Assembly: GCF_000003605.2 (NCBI RefSeq)
Contig: NW_003142800.1
Location: 87,162-110,793 of the forward strand
DNA: 23,632 bases
Reading direction: 5' to 3'
DNA from: Saccoglossus kowalevskii
Taxonomy: Eukaryota; Hemichordata; Enteropneusta; Harrimaniidae
Part shown: in pieces, positions 1 through 11,600 of the stretch
Numbering within the stretch: the first letter of the stretch is position 1
How the letters are laid out: each line of letters starts with the position of its first letter
Position numbers and translations under genes: made by a program
The notes under the pieces: generated by a model
The model's database searches: none
What the model saw: only the letters and a program-made list of their open reading frames with translations
What the model was told of the DNA's origin: nothing

Positions 1-230
1 TGAAATAGGATGTACCATCATTTTACTGAGTACACAGGATGTACCATCATCTTACTGATGACACAGAATGCATCACTATCTTACTGATGACACAGGATGC
101 ATCACCATTTCACTATAGACACAGGATGTACCATCATCTTACTGATGACATAGGATGTACCATCATCTTACTGATGACATAGGATGCATCATCATCTTAC
201 TGATGGCACAGGATACATTACCATCTTACA
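1..230. repeat. 29-bp minisatellite, about eight units
   Basis: The AGGATG-type core recurs at 7, 36, 65, 94, 123, 152, 181 and 210, an exact 29-bp period with no indels. Units differ by substitutions, such as TACCATCATC versus GCATCATCATC types, and the last unit decays after about 230. Most units contain a short inverted pair, TCATC and GATGA around a TTACT loop. The array runs off the left edge, so its full length is unknown. No coding potential is evident. Confidence 0.95.
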
Positions 231-1076
231 CAAAAATGTAAAACGTCGGTAGAATTATGTTTTTAAAATATTACTCAATGGGAATTGTCTGATACTAGAC
301 CTATTTGTCATGGAGAGAGCTATCATTTGAAACATGTGAATAAAACAATGCAAATAATACACTGTCAGGGTGATTTGTTTGCAATATATATGTATCATTT
401 AATTGTGCTAATATACATGTTATTTCGTGATCGTTATTCGCATGATCCACTTTCAAATAAATGACTATAGTCTGTTTACTGGCTACAATTATTTGTATGA
501 TCACATATTTGCAATGAGCTCAGTCATTCAAGCACATCGTAGTTAATTCCACTGATTAAAATTGCATTTAAATTATTTCAGATAACCTTTATTAAGGTTC
601 ACCGAATCTTGTGTTCGACTAGTAGGTTGATGAAAAAAGCACTCAGACATATCGAGTGCTGGTGCTGGCAGTATACTTCTCAAGGACTGGGGTCATTTTA
701 TTAACGCTGTCTTGTCATTGATTTTAAAAATTCAAAAGTTTGTTTGTTCTTTAACAAGTGTATCTTATAACTAAAAAGAAAACTCCTTCTGCCAATATTT
801 GGAACACTATCATGTTTGAGATCGGACGTCCAACCTGACATAATAGTGTGAAAGAGGCAGCGTTTATTGCCTAAAACGCTTAGTGTCATATCTTTAACTT
901 TCCACGTGGGCGGCGTCTATGTGAACGTCTTTACAAATGAAACCTTATTGACACAACACTAACTAATCATGTATTCCTTCCTTGTATAATTTCTTTCTGT
1001 AAAACTCTGTAAAAAGGGCATATTGTTATAAAATGACATTTGTCTTCTACTTCATTCTTTGAGAAAAGATTGTAGT
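231..1076. other. Gene-free AT-rich stretch
   Basis: Both strands carry only short open frames, which begin and end at random positions and show no recognisable domain. I see no RNA gene or clear mobile element. The segment separates the minisatellite from the poly(A)-side end of the neighbouring LINE relic. Confidence 0.6.
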
Positions 1077-2135
1077 TCTTTTTTTTTATTGGTAATTTCG
1101 GTTTTGTATGCCTCTCTGTTCGATTTTGAGGCCGTGTTACTTAAACGAAATCGAGAGATTTACTCTCGTAGATCAATATTTGTTAACATTGTTGAATAAT
1201 TCTCCAAACAGTTTCTTGAATTCTTTGTATGTTGTTTTTCCCAGGTTTGATATTTTCGGTGTTATCTGAATGTATTTCTATTCTCCGATGAATAATGAAT
1301 AGTTTTTCTACCTTTTCTGTTAATTGTCTTTGTTTGGTGCTTGTAATGTATCAATTAACTGCGTTTCATTAATCTTATCTAGTTTGGAAGTTATTACACA
1401 ATTATATAATAGCATTTACTATTTAGTTGTCTACTATAACGCTGATTCCTTCACAAGATCGTTTGGTGTGTTCATTACTCGGTTATAGTATTTAGTAATA
1501 TTTATCTTCTGGTAAATATTGTCTTTTGGAAATAGAGCCACTTTTCCATATATTCCTATTATGTCCTCGCACATAGGATGAATCATAAAACGTCTAAATG
1601 ATAGATTTGTAACTGTTCTCGTCTCCCCAAGTATTGGTCTAATTAATTTTGTTTTTAAATATGATTATTCGCCAACTTTTTTCAGTGCGTTTTTTTCCCT
1701 TATTTGTTAAAGATTTTATCGCTTCCTTTAATTTACCATTGATTTACCCTCATAGAAAAAATACGTTGTCACTTAACAGTCAATTAGTTTTGTTAAAAAT
1801 CATTAATAAGTTAGCTCCCATCGCTGTGTGTATACTGTTTCAGACAGAATTACAATGTCATCTGTGTATAAACGGCTTACTGTTATTTAGTGTAATGGGA
1901 ATGCAAATGTGTGCATTGAAAATAGTGGGCACGTTTGCATTAACTTACAACCCTGTTTGACTCCAATGTTTCATGCCATTCATCTTGACTATATTTTTAA
2001 CCTTACTGTACATACATATGTATACATATATTATACATGTAATCACCTGTAATCCCATACTTAATAATTTCAAAAACATGCCTTCATGCCAGACACTGTC
2101 GAAAGCCTCTCATATCCACAAACCTGCATATTTTT
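1077..2135 (-). mobile_element. Decayed non-LTR retrotransposon (LINE) reverse transcriptase relic
   Basis: Read on the minus strand, this region gives recognisable pieces of a LINE reverse transcriptase in the right order but in shifting frames with stops. Near 2106-2077 is AFDSVWHEGMF, the classic palm motif. Near 2015-1970 is MYSKVKNIVKMNG. At 1868-1857 is YTDD, in LYTDDIVILSE, a variant of the catalytic YADD. Near 1495-1440 is a thumb or C-terminal segment (YYNRVMNTPNDLVKES). A final segment, YKEFKKLFGELF, ends at a stop near 1173. A T-run on the + strand at about 1078-1087 would be the element's poly(A) tail. The element lacks its 5' part (no endonuclease seen) and is inactive. The clade is not assigned. 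Confidence 0.82.
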
Positions 2136-2196
2136 TTGTTTTTCATTCTCTATGAAACAGATATTTCTTAATTATTGTTTTAAATTATAACTGTTC

Positions 2197-2218
2197 AATA
2201 TATATATATATATATATA
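2197..2218. repeat. (AT)n simple repeat
   Basis: An uninterrupted AT dinucleotide run of about 11 units, followed by further AT-rich sequence to about 2240. It lies about 340 bases upstream of the receptor start codon and is probably a length-variable microsatellite. Confidence 0.95.
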
Positions 2219-2536
2219 GATATTGTATATTATATATTTTACGTACAAACCGGTTCTACTAAAAACTACGTTATTCACAATATTTTTTATTTCACTTTTT
2301 TTTTATTATGGTTATAATAGTTGTGTTAGGTGTGTTTTAATATGGTAATTTCATAATTTAACATGCCAGCTTATAACATAGACGATTATTTTAATAGACG
2401 TAATGCTGTACACATGGGATTTCATCGCATTGTTGTGGTACTCATATCATGTGTATTCTTATTACCTACAGGGCATACTAGATGGTGGATGTAGCACATG
2501 TAACTCTATATCCGTAGGCGTAAAAACAACCAACTA

Positions 2537-2554
2537 ATGCTCTACGGAATTTGA
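2537..2554 (+). promoter_or_regulatory. Possible uORF just upstream of the receptor ATG
   Basis: An ATG at 2537 opens a five-codon frame (MLYGI) that stops with TGA at 2552-2554, two bases before the receptor ATG at 2557. It is in a different frame from the receptor. If transcription starts upstream of 2537, this is a minimal uORF that could hold back translation or force reinitiation. The transcription start is unknown, so its presence in the mRNA is an inference. Confidence 0.4.
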
Positions 2555-2556
2555 CA

Positions 2557-2626
2557 ATGTTTACTCTTGAAGTTATCGTCTGCGCTGCTTTATCGCTGTT
2601 ACATGTTATTATATCAGACACTGCAG
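2557..2626 (+). CDS. FGFR: Exon 1: signal peptide of the FGFR-like receptor
   Basis: It encodes residues 1-23 plus one base, a hydrophobic secretion signal beginning [20 protein letters not shown]. The start is supported by A at -3 (ACAATG), an in-frame TAA at 2521-2523 with no other in-frame ATG between, and a donor CAG|GTTAGT in phase 1. A phase-1 intron after the signal peptide is the usual arrangement in Ig-domain receptors. Cleavage probably falls just before or within DTA. No cDNA evidence is available, so an upstream non-coding exon is possible. Confidence 0.8.
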
Positions 2627-5600
2627 GTTAGTAATAAAATGGTATATCGCATTATATAGAGATGGTATTATTGTACGAAGGTGATCTTTGCATTTAACGA
2701 ATCACCAAATCATGAATTACTCGAAGCAAAATATATATCCCCTCAAACCATAATCGGTATCTTTCATTTCTTGTTTAATACTTGACACTTTTTTTTGCCT
2801 AAAGATAATCAGGATGAAAGTCAAGGCTAGGTTGGTACGTGGGTTGTCATATATACTTTCCATTCCAATAAATAATACTTAAACTTAATTTAGTACACAT
2901 GACTTTGCTTTCCATGAACACAGGAAAGGAATTAGAAGAACATTTGAACCGGCTATCACAATACAAGAACAGTCTAGAGGAATAAATCTGTGACTAAACA
3001 AATACTATGCCATTTTGAATAAAGACACCTATTTACATCTAACCTTCTAATTCATCTTTCTTCGAGAGGAATACTAAATAATATGATAATATAGAGTTTA
3101 TATAGCGCCTGTTATTCATCAAATGATGCTCCATGACGCTCACAGTCACAGGAATGCTTGATGGAATAGATGATCTTTTAATCTGGATTTGAATGTGTAA
3201 ACATTTGGTGCTGTGCGAAAGTCATTTGGTGGATGATTCCACAGGGAAGGAGATGAATGAAAGAATGATCGGTCACCATATGATTTTTTTGAATTGGATT
3301 CTGGAAGCCAGTGCAACTGTTGAAGTATTGTTGTTATATTATCAAACCTTTTTGCACGAATGAGACGAGCAGCACTATTCTGGGCTCTTTGTAACATCTC
3401 TTTGTAACATGTTTAGTTGTGCAGTTGGTAAGCCATAAAGCAGAGCATTGCAGTAGTTCAGTTTAGCGACAAGAGTTGAATGACTCAGCTTGAGTCAAGT
3501 TTCTGTAGATAAGTACTGTCAAATTTGTCCTGTACATCTAATGTTGAAGTAAATATAACTCCAAGGTTGCGTGCAGCTGTAACTGGTTCAATAACTGTAG
3601 AATTAACATGGATACTGCTGACAGGGCAAGGAGTATGGTCAAATTTGGATCGAATGAGCAAAACTGTTCTTCCATCATTGAGTTGTAGCTTGTTGAGTGT
3701 CATTCACTTCTTGATATCATGTAGACAATATACCATTGTTGTATCTGTATTTGACGTGTTGGCTGTAGTGAATGCTAAATACAGTTGATTATCTTTGGCA
3801 TATTGGTGAAATTCAAGATTATGTTGACGAATGATCTGACCGAGTGGATATATGTGTAGTGTGAATAATAGCGGTCCAAGTACTGACCCTTGGGGTACGC
3901 CACAGTGAAATACTGAAAAAAGATATCCTTCAAAGTGATTTCAACATGACAGTTATCACAGTGACACAATGCAATATGGACACATACATCAATGTTTAGG
4001 CTTTGTGAAAATGTATGGACTATTCCTACTAAATGGGACATTAAAGGTGGTTTCACATGTTTTTAATGGAACAGAGCGAGCACATTTGATCACATCATTA
4101 CTGAAACTGAACTACAACACCAAGTCATGAACATGAAAATCAATGAACAATGGTTTTTAAACTGTCAACTTACAATAGTAAATATTCACCATTACTAAAC
4201 ACCAGTTTCCAGATCAAATGAACAGTGGACAAATGAATATCAAAATCAATACGTGTTTAAAATGTCGTCAATGATATTATACAATAATACTTCTCAAATC
4301 AACCCACTGATGATATGTCCAGAGATTTTGAACATTTTCAAATTATTCAACATTTCCAATCAATTAACAATATTGCTACTATACTAAACATTCTGAGAAT
4401 ATGTTAAGCTTATTTCTAAGTTCTAAACATTCTGAGAAGGTGTTAAGCTTATTTCAAGAATTAGACTAAACAATCACAAAGTTGGTAGATACAAAAAACC
4501 AAGCATATCAATTCTAATTCAGTAAAAGCGTAAAACACATCTTTACTTAGCTTTTGGTAAACGTTTTTCAGATTTTCAGACAGCTAGTAACAATGACGAA
4601 TGTAAAACTCTCATGAACACTTTCAGATTCAGATTGCCCTCTCTTTACACATGTAATTACATATATTATGTCTTCATATGCAGAACATGAGGTTATTCAG
4701 TTACAGTCACATATTCGCATGAATCAGCATCCTGAATCAATATCCTTGCCATTATCTCTTAACGGGTAGACTTAAATCGAACGGATAGCTTTCTCTTTAT
4801 CCTAATATGCTCGACAATCAACTGAAATTAATCATGTAGATAACACGTATTACATGTGCACACATAGTCACGTCAAAGGCATTGCCTCAATTACGTATTC
4901 ATGTATGACATGGAATGGGCTTTATGAAATAACTATGTATCACTGCTTGACTTTCCCATTTATTGGTCATTGTCCACGCTATAGACTGGTCAATAGTGAA
5001 AAAGCTTGCTTGTAATAGTTAAGCCTATTGTAACAACTCTTGTCAATAGTACAGATTAGTGCATTCATGAATTACGACCGCTATATTTGTGTTCCTTATT
5101 CTAGTTAATAACTATTCATAAATTAATCTGAGTATTTTATTAACACAAAATCATATTTACAACATCGCGATAGCACCTAGTGTCGATAGCACCTAGAGCC
5201 AATAGCACCAAGAGTCGATAGCACCTATATTGGATATCACCTAGAGTCCAAGCATTAATACAAGGTAGAATTTGATACATCGGCTTGTTAAAAAACAAGC
5301 TGTTCTCAGCTTGGTGACTGGATTGCAATTGGGTAGCCAATCAGGCGCAATCGTCTTTAGCTTCGCAATAACTCACTATAGAGTGTGAAAATGGTTTAAT
5401 GCCAATTCCAGCACATTAAAGCTTATGTATATATATTTACTGTGTAAAATAGCATTAGAACTATAGAACCTAATCTTAGGGCTTTGAGTGCCCATAAACC
5501 TGTACTAATACGTTCAAACTGCAGCTCCGTGTGTACGAAAGAAAACGGTGACAAAATGTCAGCATGTTCAGTGAATCTATGATGAATGTTTTGGTTGAGG

Positions 5601-8600
5601 TGCTTATCGAAATAGTTTTTTTGATAATCAGAATGCATAAAGTATATAATCATGAATATATATAGAATACAGTTTACTAGTTGAGCAAATTCTAACCACA
5701 GTTATTGCCATGAAGTTGACTAGAAAAAAATACGTTTTAAATCATCATGTCTTTAAAATGACTATTAATTACAGGTTTATTCAAATCAAAGTGTTAATCA
5801 AAACTGTTCGCGTTTTCAAGTTAGACAATAGTGAACCTAATATATTAGCACACCCGAAATTGTTTCCATTCATAGTTGGTTAAAATCACATTTCCGATAA
5901 ATTTGGTTCCCAAGCGATATTAATGATCTAATTTGCATAAACAAAATGACCGTCAAATTTTCAATTTTCGGCAATATCTCCTTAAACTAGACAATCGAAT
6001 AACAAAAGAAATGTCTCTACCCATGTTTGTAAGGCTGGGAACATTATTAAGTCATTTATAATGCAAATTAGCGGCCGCCATCACGGGAACCCCGTTTTTG
6101 CCTGTATCTAGGCAAGTAAACATAAACAATGAAGTGACTAATCCATGTTTTCTGGGTCAGGGAATTTGGTAATCAAGAAGAGAGATGCGAAATTGTTCAA
6201 ATTATTGTTATAATTGGCATATGCACTATATATCAATGTAACAGTGTATAAATGTATTTGACTATTATCTGCGTCAAGAAAACAAACATTAAGGTTGTAG
6301 AGTGCATTGACTATGATTATTTATACTCCTAGTTTATGTTACTGTATCGACTTGGGTATCGAAGAAAAAAAGTGTATATTTGTTTTGTCAAATCAAATAT
6401 ACTGATTGGCGCCACGAACTATGATGATCTCCATGGGGCTTTGCGCAATGCTGTTCATCTTCCGTGGTAACTGGGTTCGATTTCTCAGGCGTGGTTAGGG
6501 CAAAACTTTAGGTATGTCACTGTGATAGGTGTCAGGCCTTACGGTGAATCCATATTGCCACAACCGCTCGGTGCGGTGTTTTTAACAGTTTCGAGGTCCA
6601 AGCCACAATAAACGGGTACTGACAGCTTTTAATGTCGAAATAATTCTCAATCACATGAAAAATCTACTCTTTCATCCCAAGATAGCGGTATCCATCGCTC
6701 CGTAAAACGAACATCACCGCCAACAGAATGTATGTATATACAGCATACAGATTTATAGGTCAGTGTAGCCACATTAAAATTAAAGTGCAACTTGGTGGTT
6801 GGCATTTGTTTATTTGTACGATTACGCGCGTAAGCGCGCTTTTAATAATACAAACAAGCATGACTGCCACCAGGGTTTGACCTGACTCTACACAAATAAT
6901 TTCGCTGATTCTGTTCTGCTGCGCGTCGGTCGATACTACCGCTGTACTGTCTTCGTGCATACTTTGAGGTATCCTCGTATCAACCTCATAATATTCACAA
7001 TCATATTAGGTATATGTGTAATTCGTATAGTTTCCACTTAATTTACTTAACATCTCGATTTTCTCTTTTAATGGTATAATTTGATTTGATCAGGCATTAT
7101 AGTTACATCTTACTGTTATTTATGTTTTTAAATAATATAACTTTGCAGATGCATTGTGGTTATATTGGTTATATACTAATGCGGGATGTAAAGCGAGATA
7201 TGAACACTAATTGTAAGTGGTGTATCAAACGTCTTCAGAAGCCTCACATTACATTGCATGTCCCATGTATATATTACACAGTCCATGCCACCCGTGATAT
7301 TTCGAATGTGAAGCAAGGCATATTCTGTTTGCAAAGTCAGACATACCAGAGGCTGTTCCACCAACAAGTGATATATTCAGTTTACACTTAATGCGAGTAC
7401 ATTACTAAGTAATTCACTGTGCCGTTCCCAAACTCCCTACACCTGTAAAAATGGGTTGTAAACAAAGTTTGTCAGGATTAAAGCCCATTCTTATGTCACT
7501 AAGCTCAACATTGTCTAGAAATGAATTCATGAACATGTCAGAAACATTGCGGGACAAGTCGCTGCAAATGCCAAACTTTCGATGAAGCATGAGGGTTTAG
7601 ACATTTGACTCTTTTAGCATAAATCACTTGGAAGCCAGACATTGTTGTATGATTTAGTATCCGCCTTCTTGTTTATCAAATTCGCTGACGCTGCAACCAG
7701 TGATTACACATATCATTTGTCACGTTTGCTTGTCTAGTTAGAGAGATAGAAGAAATAACCGCAATGGCGGCTGCTAATTTGCATATTTATGAAGATTTTG
7801 TAAATCTATATGTATTATAAATGTCTTAATAATTTTCTCCGACCTGAAAACATGGGTATAGACATTTCATTCGTCATATTCACTTGTCAGGTTATGGAGA
7901 TATTGTAGAAAATTGGAAATTAGACCGTTAACAATTCAAAATATTGATTGGGAACCAGGTTTATCAGATTCAGTATACTCCAAATTTGCTAAAATGTTGT
8001 ACGGTTTCCAACTTGTTTCATTATTGAATCAAATTTTGCAAAGTACAGGCTGTATTCAAAGATTTATTTCGACATTGCATTAAAATTTGGTGTTCCCATT
8101 TAGTGTTGTCTATTAACAAATAATTTATTTATGATAAGAATATTGTTAGTTTATAACAGTTGCTAAAACACAATTGTTTTGTTTAGTTGCGATTCTACCA
8201 AACAACAAACCCATTCACAGCTGTTATAGAGGACCATTCGGAACACGAGGAACGGGGATGAAAGTTGGTTTTGATACAACTGTAACCATTAATGTTGTTG
8301 CTAACAATGGTTGATGTTAAAACTAAACTGTGATAATGAAATGATTTATTTACGAATGAATGATCTTTATTGTAGTTTAAGGCATGGGGCCCAAAAGTAA
8401 ATAAATGAAACATGCTCACTCAATGTGTTTTCATGTCTTAGTTTTAAGGAATGATACAAATAAACTGCAATGGATTGTACTGTCAAACGTCTTTATCAAT
8501 TCCACAATTGTATTATATGAAAAGACAATGTAAAATAGCATCTTGAAATGTATTTTTCCCTAATGACCTCAAATAACACTCGGTTGCTTCTTTCATTTTC

Positions 8601-11600
8601 CTGTCGGTTTCTATCCTGAGACAATGAGCAACAAAAATACGATAACACAACCTGTGAGCGGAGTCAGACACAGAAAATAAATATCACTGTATATTCATAT
8701 GTAGATAGAATATTGGTTTTAACTGCCAGGGTGTGACTACCTACATTCATTCGATCCTAATTTACATAGTTATTAACCAGTTTGTGTTTCAGTTGCAGCT
8801 ATACCCGAACCCTCGAGCAATTGCAGTAGCAATGACACCTACTACCTCTCCTTTCAAGATAGATTTATTGAGTCAGGGGAGCCATACACTATACACGCAG
8901 AACTGAAAAACTTCGTCGAGCTGGATTGCTCCGCTCATGGATCTGGAAACATAACTTACACATGGATGAGGAGTTCTAGACAAGATGACACTATATACCA
9001 GAGTGACTTTGGAAGACTTAATCCAGTAAGATTTCTAATTTCCGTAAATGAATATGTCGGTGTCAAAATTATGTCTGTTAGTTTATGTGATAAAAACATT
9101 GAAAATGAAGAGCTAAAGTCTAGCCACATGATTTGACAACCATATTGAATTGCCAAAAAAAGTCAGCAAAATGACGACACATTTATAGCTGTTTATACCC
9201 ATCTGCGATTGTTTATCGGCACACCTTCGATCATATACACATAAAACACAAGATTCGAACTTGCAAATCGGCAAATTCCCCTCGCCAATGTCAGAAAAGG
9301 CTATCATTATTACGCCATAACGGGACCATAACGCACTGTCTCAATAAACACTTGAGTGAAGCAATAGTATTTTATGGTTTACGTAACAGGAATACTAATT
9401 TGGTAGTAAATTAAATTATGAGCATTACGAAGAACGTGAGAAATGGACTCTATGTCTGTCTATGTACAGACCAAGTTGAAGTTGGGAGAGTCAGACATGG
9501 TCTCATTTATTCCATTTTGCCAACAACTATGACATTATTATAATCTTTCTGGGAATACAGTGTAAAAACACTAATATATTGCCAACCATGACTTCATAAT
9601 CTGTTTGCACCCATGTATTAAATTATTGTAAATGTCTAGTAAAATAAGATAACGAATAATAAGATAATAAAATGCATGTACAGTCATCGGTTCAATTATG
9701 TCGTACATTTAATTACATTACGTAATCGATGTCGTCATATTTGTTATATTATAGACAAATGAAATTCACAATTACTTCCGGTAAAATGTATACACAATAT
9801 ATGTGTATAATTACTACACATGTGGCACTTATATGTGTCATAAAATAACATAAATGTATTAAATGTAACATATGTATTTTAAATACAACTTTCCAATACT
9901 AGTAAATGACGCCCTGTAACAATAAAACACTAATCAGACTAACATGTTGCCAGAAATATTATTCATAGTGTTTTGATAAAAAAAAAAGTAGTTTTTGAGA
10001 GATTTTCTACATTATATATGACAAACGATGCCACTGTTATGTATCACATATTTGGACATTTCTAGCATCTTTATACTTTAACTGACGTCACATAAATACT
10101 GTTTCGCTAAGGAGCATGACTTATTGATATGATATATCGTACATTGCTGAAAATAGTTAGACGTACTGCATGTATGATGCTAGATTAGGGCAGAATTTTA
10201 TTAGTAGACTTTGATGAGGTAAAAACAATTCTCGATGCATAGTCTTCTAAAATAGTCCATTAGTACATTGTCAATCAAATGTAACAACTGAATATCTGGA
10301 AACTGAAACTAATGAGTATCAATATGTAATTATCATGTTGTTTTGTTTTTGCAATGCACTGCAGCCAATTATGGAAAATGGAACTATGACGCTGACGTCA
10401 TTTGTCAAGGATGACGAAGCACGTTATAAATGCATAGTCGATAATGGACACTGTTCCATCGAGCACTACTTTCACGTATTTCTCAGGAAAAAAAATGGTA
10501 AATGTTAAGTTTTATATCTTGTCTATTGTTTAGCACGGAAATGTGCAATACTTTGTATACAGTCAAACTCCCATGGTCAAACTGGGTTAGAAACAACCTT
10601 TATTTAAAACCACCTGTCCATATTCATGGCCACCTTTCTGCAGTCCCAATGCATTCAACATAATTACAGTAGTGTTGACTAAAACCTTGAAATAGACTTC
10701 TTACACTTCAACTTAAAGCGACTCTGGTAAGCTGGGGGTATTTTTTTTTACAAGAATAAAAATAGCAGTAGGGGGAAAAATCCTCACAACAGAGCTCTAT
10801 TGACTAACGCGAAATGTGAATTGAGACTTTCAACTGAGAAAATTTCAAATCAAAGCCGTACACTTCCAACTGGAAAACAAACTGAGAAATGGTCCTCCAA
10901 CTCCATTTTTCTTTTTCGTGTGCGCTGTGTCTTTCTCATGTGAACCTACTGCAGACAAACTGGCAGGCAACCAACGGGTCCAGATAGTTCAATCCCTCAA
11001 CCTCATGGGCTGATAAATAATGGCTGATGAAGGGATTCGATATCCACCATAATCCCGTGGCTGAAACTCCACAATCGATTCACTGGAAAGCAAGGGAGTT
11101 GATACCTGGTGTGTGCGAGAGTCTGTGGATGTAGTTTGTGCGCGTGGGTACTGTCATGATACTGACTGATATAATTGCCAACTATGGAAGTTGTTTCAGC
11201 CCTTGTGGCGCCTATAAATATGAGAGTTATGTCCCGACATCGGGGGTAATTAATCAGACATTATGCCGTGTTAAATACTTTGTGTGATTGGCTATATGTG
11301 AATTGAATGTATGGAGGATACGCCTTAAGCTCTTAAACTCCTCTGTAATTGGCTAAGAGTTGAGAAGTGAATAAAGCTGGTCACAGAGTCTTGGCAGCTC
11401 ACCACGAGGCAGGCAGTGTTGACGCGGTCTTGAGAGAGTTCCAACGTGGGCTGAGACTAAATATGACACAATTCGTTTTCCTGTGTGTCTTTGTTTGATA
11501 GAAAGATGGAGAATTCCCCGAACCTGGTACCTCTGACTTGAAGGTTTAATAAAACGATGAGTAAGCCAGCACAGTACTTGCGTGCTTACTAATATTCGCC

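Larger units (their letters stand above)
2627..8792 (+). other. Intron 1 (6.2 kb), no D1 exon recognised
   Basis: In vertebrate FGFRs the D1 Ig domain and the acid box are encoded between the signal and D2 exons. I searched this intron by eye on the + strand for a phase 1-1 exon with the Cys...Trp...DxGxYxC pattern and found none. What it does hold is listed separately: a LINE fragment, a 39-bp duplication, a 16-bp tandem array, an inverted pair of dispersed repeats, and a SINE-like segment. The rest (about 4470-5160, 5250-5840, 6610-7760 and 7970-8790) shows nothing I can name. Confidence 0.65.

Noticed and set aside
1-230. CRISPR array (regular repeats of 29 bases)
   Set aside because: Repeats are directly adjacent with no unique spacers, and the setting is an animal genome.
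1649-1960. 103-codon + strand open frame upstream of the receptor
   Set aside because: Antisense to the LINE relic, whose RT motifs are on the minus strand.
3525-3788. 87-codon + strand open frame
   Set aside because: It is the antisense shadow of the LINE reverse transcriptase relic on the minus strand.
4681-4769. Phase-compatible open segment after GCAG (starting [15 protein letters not shown]) as a possible exon
   Set aside because: No Cys or Ig-like pattern, only a weak GTAGAC donor in a different phase, and no family similarity.
5140-5340. Minus-strand frame with repeated DTRCYR-like peptides
   Set aside because: Produced by the 16-bp tandem repeat.
6405-6500. tRNA gene suggested by GGGTTCGATTTC
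   Set aside because: No cloverleaf: the acceptor arms do not pair and no A box is evident. At most a SINE remnant.
7086-7391. 101-codon + strand open frame in intron 1
   Set aside because: No domain, no splice support, low-complexity-free but random-looking composition. An antisense frame overlaps it.
8187-8312. Open stretch after an acceptor-like TTTAG, in phase with exon 1, as a candidate D1 or linker exon
   Set aside because: It has a single Cys, no Ig motif and no good donor before its TGA.
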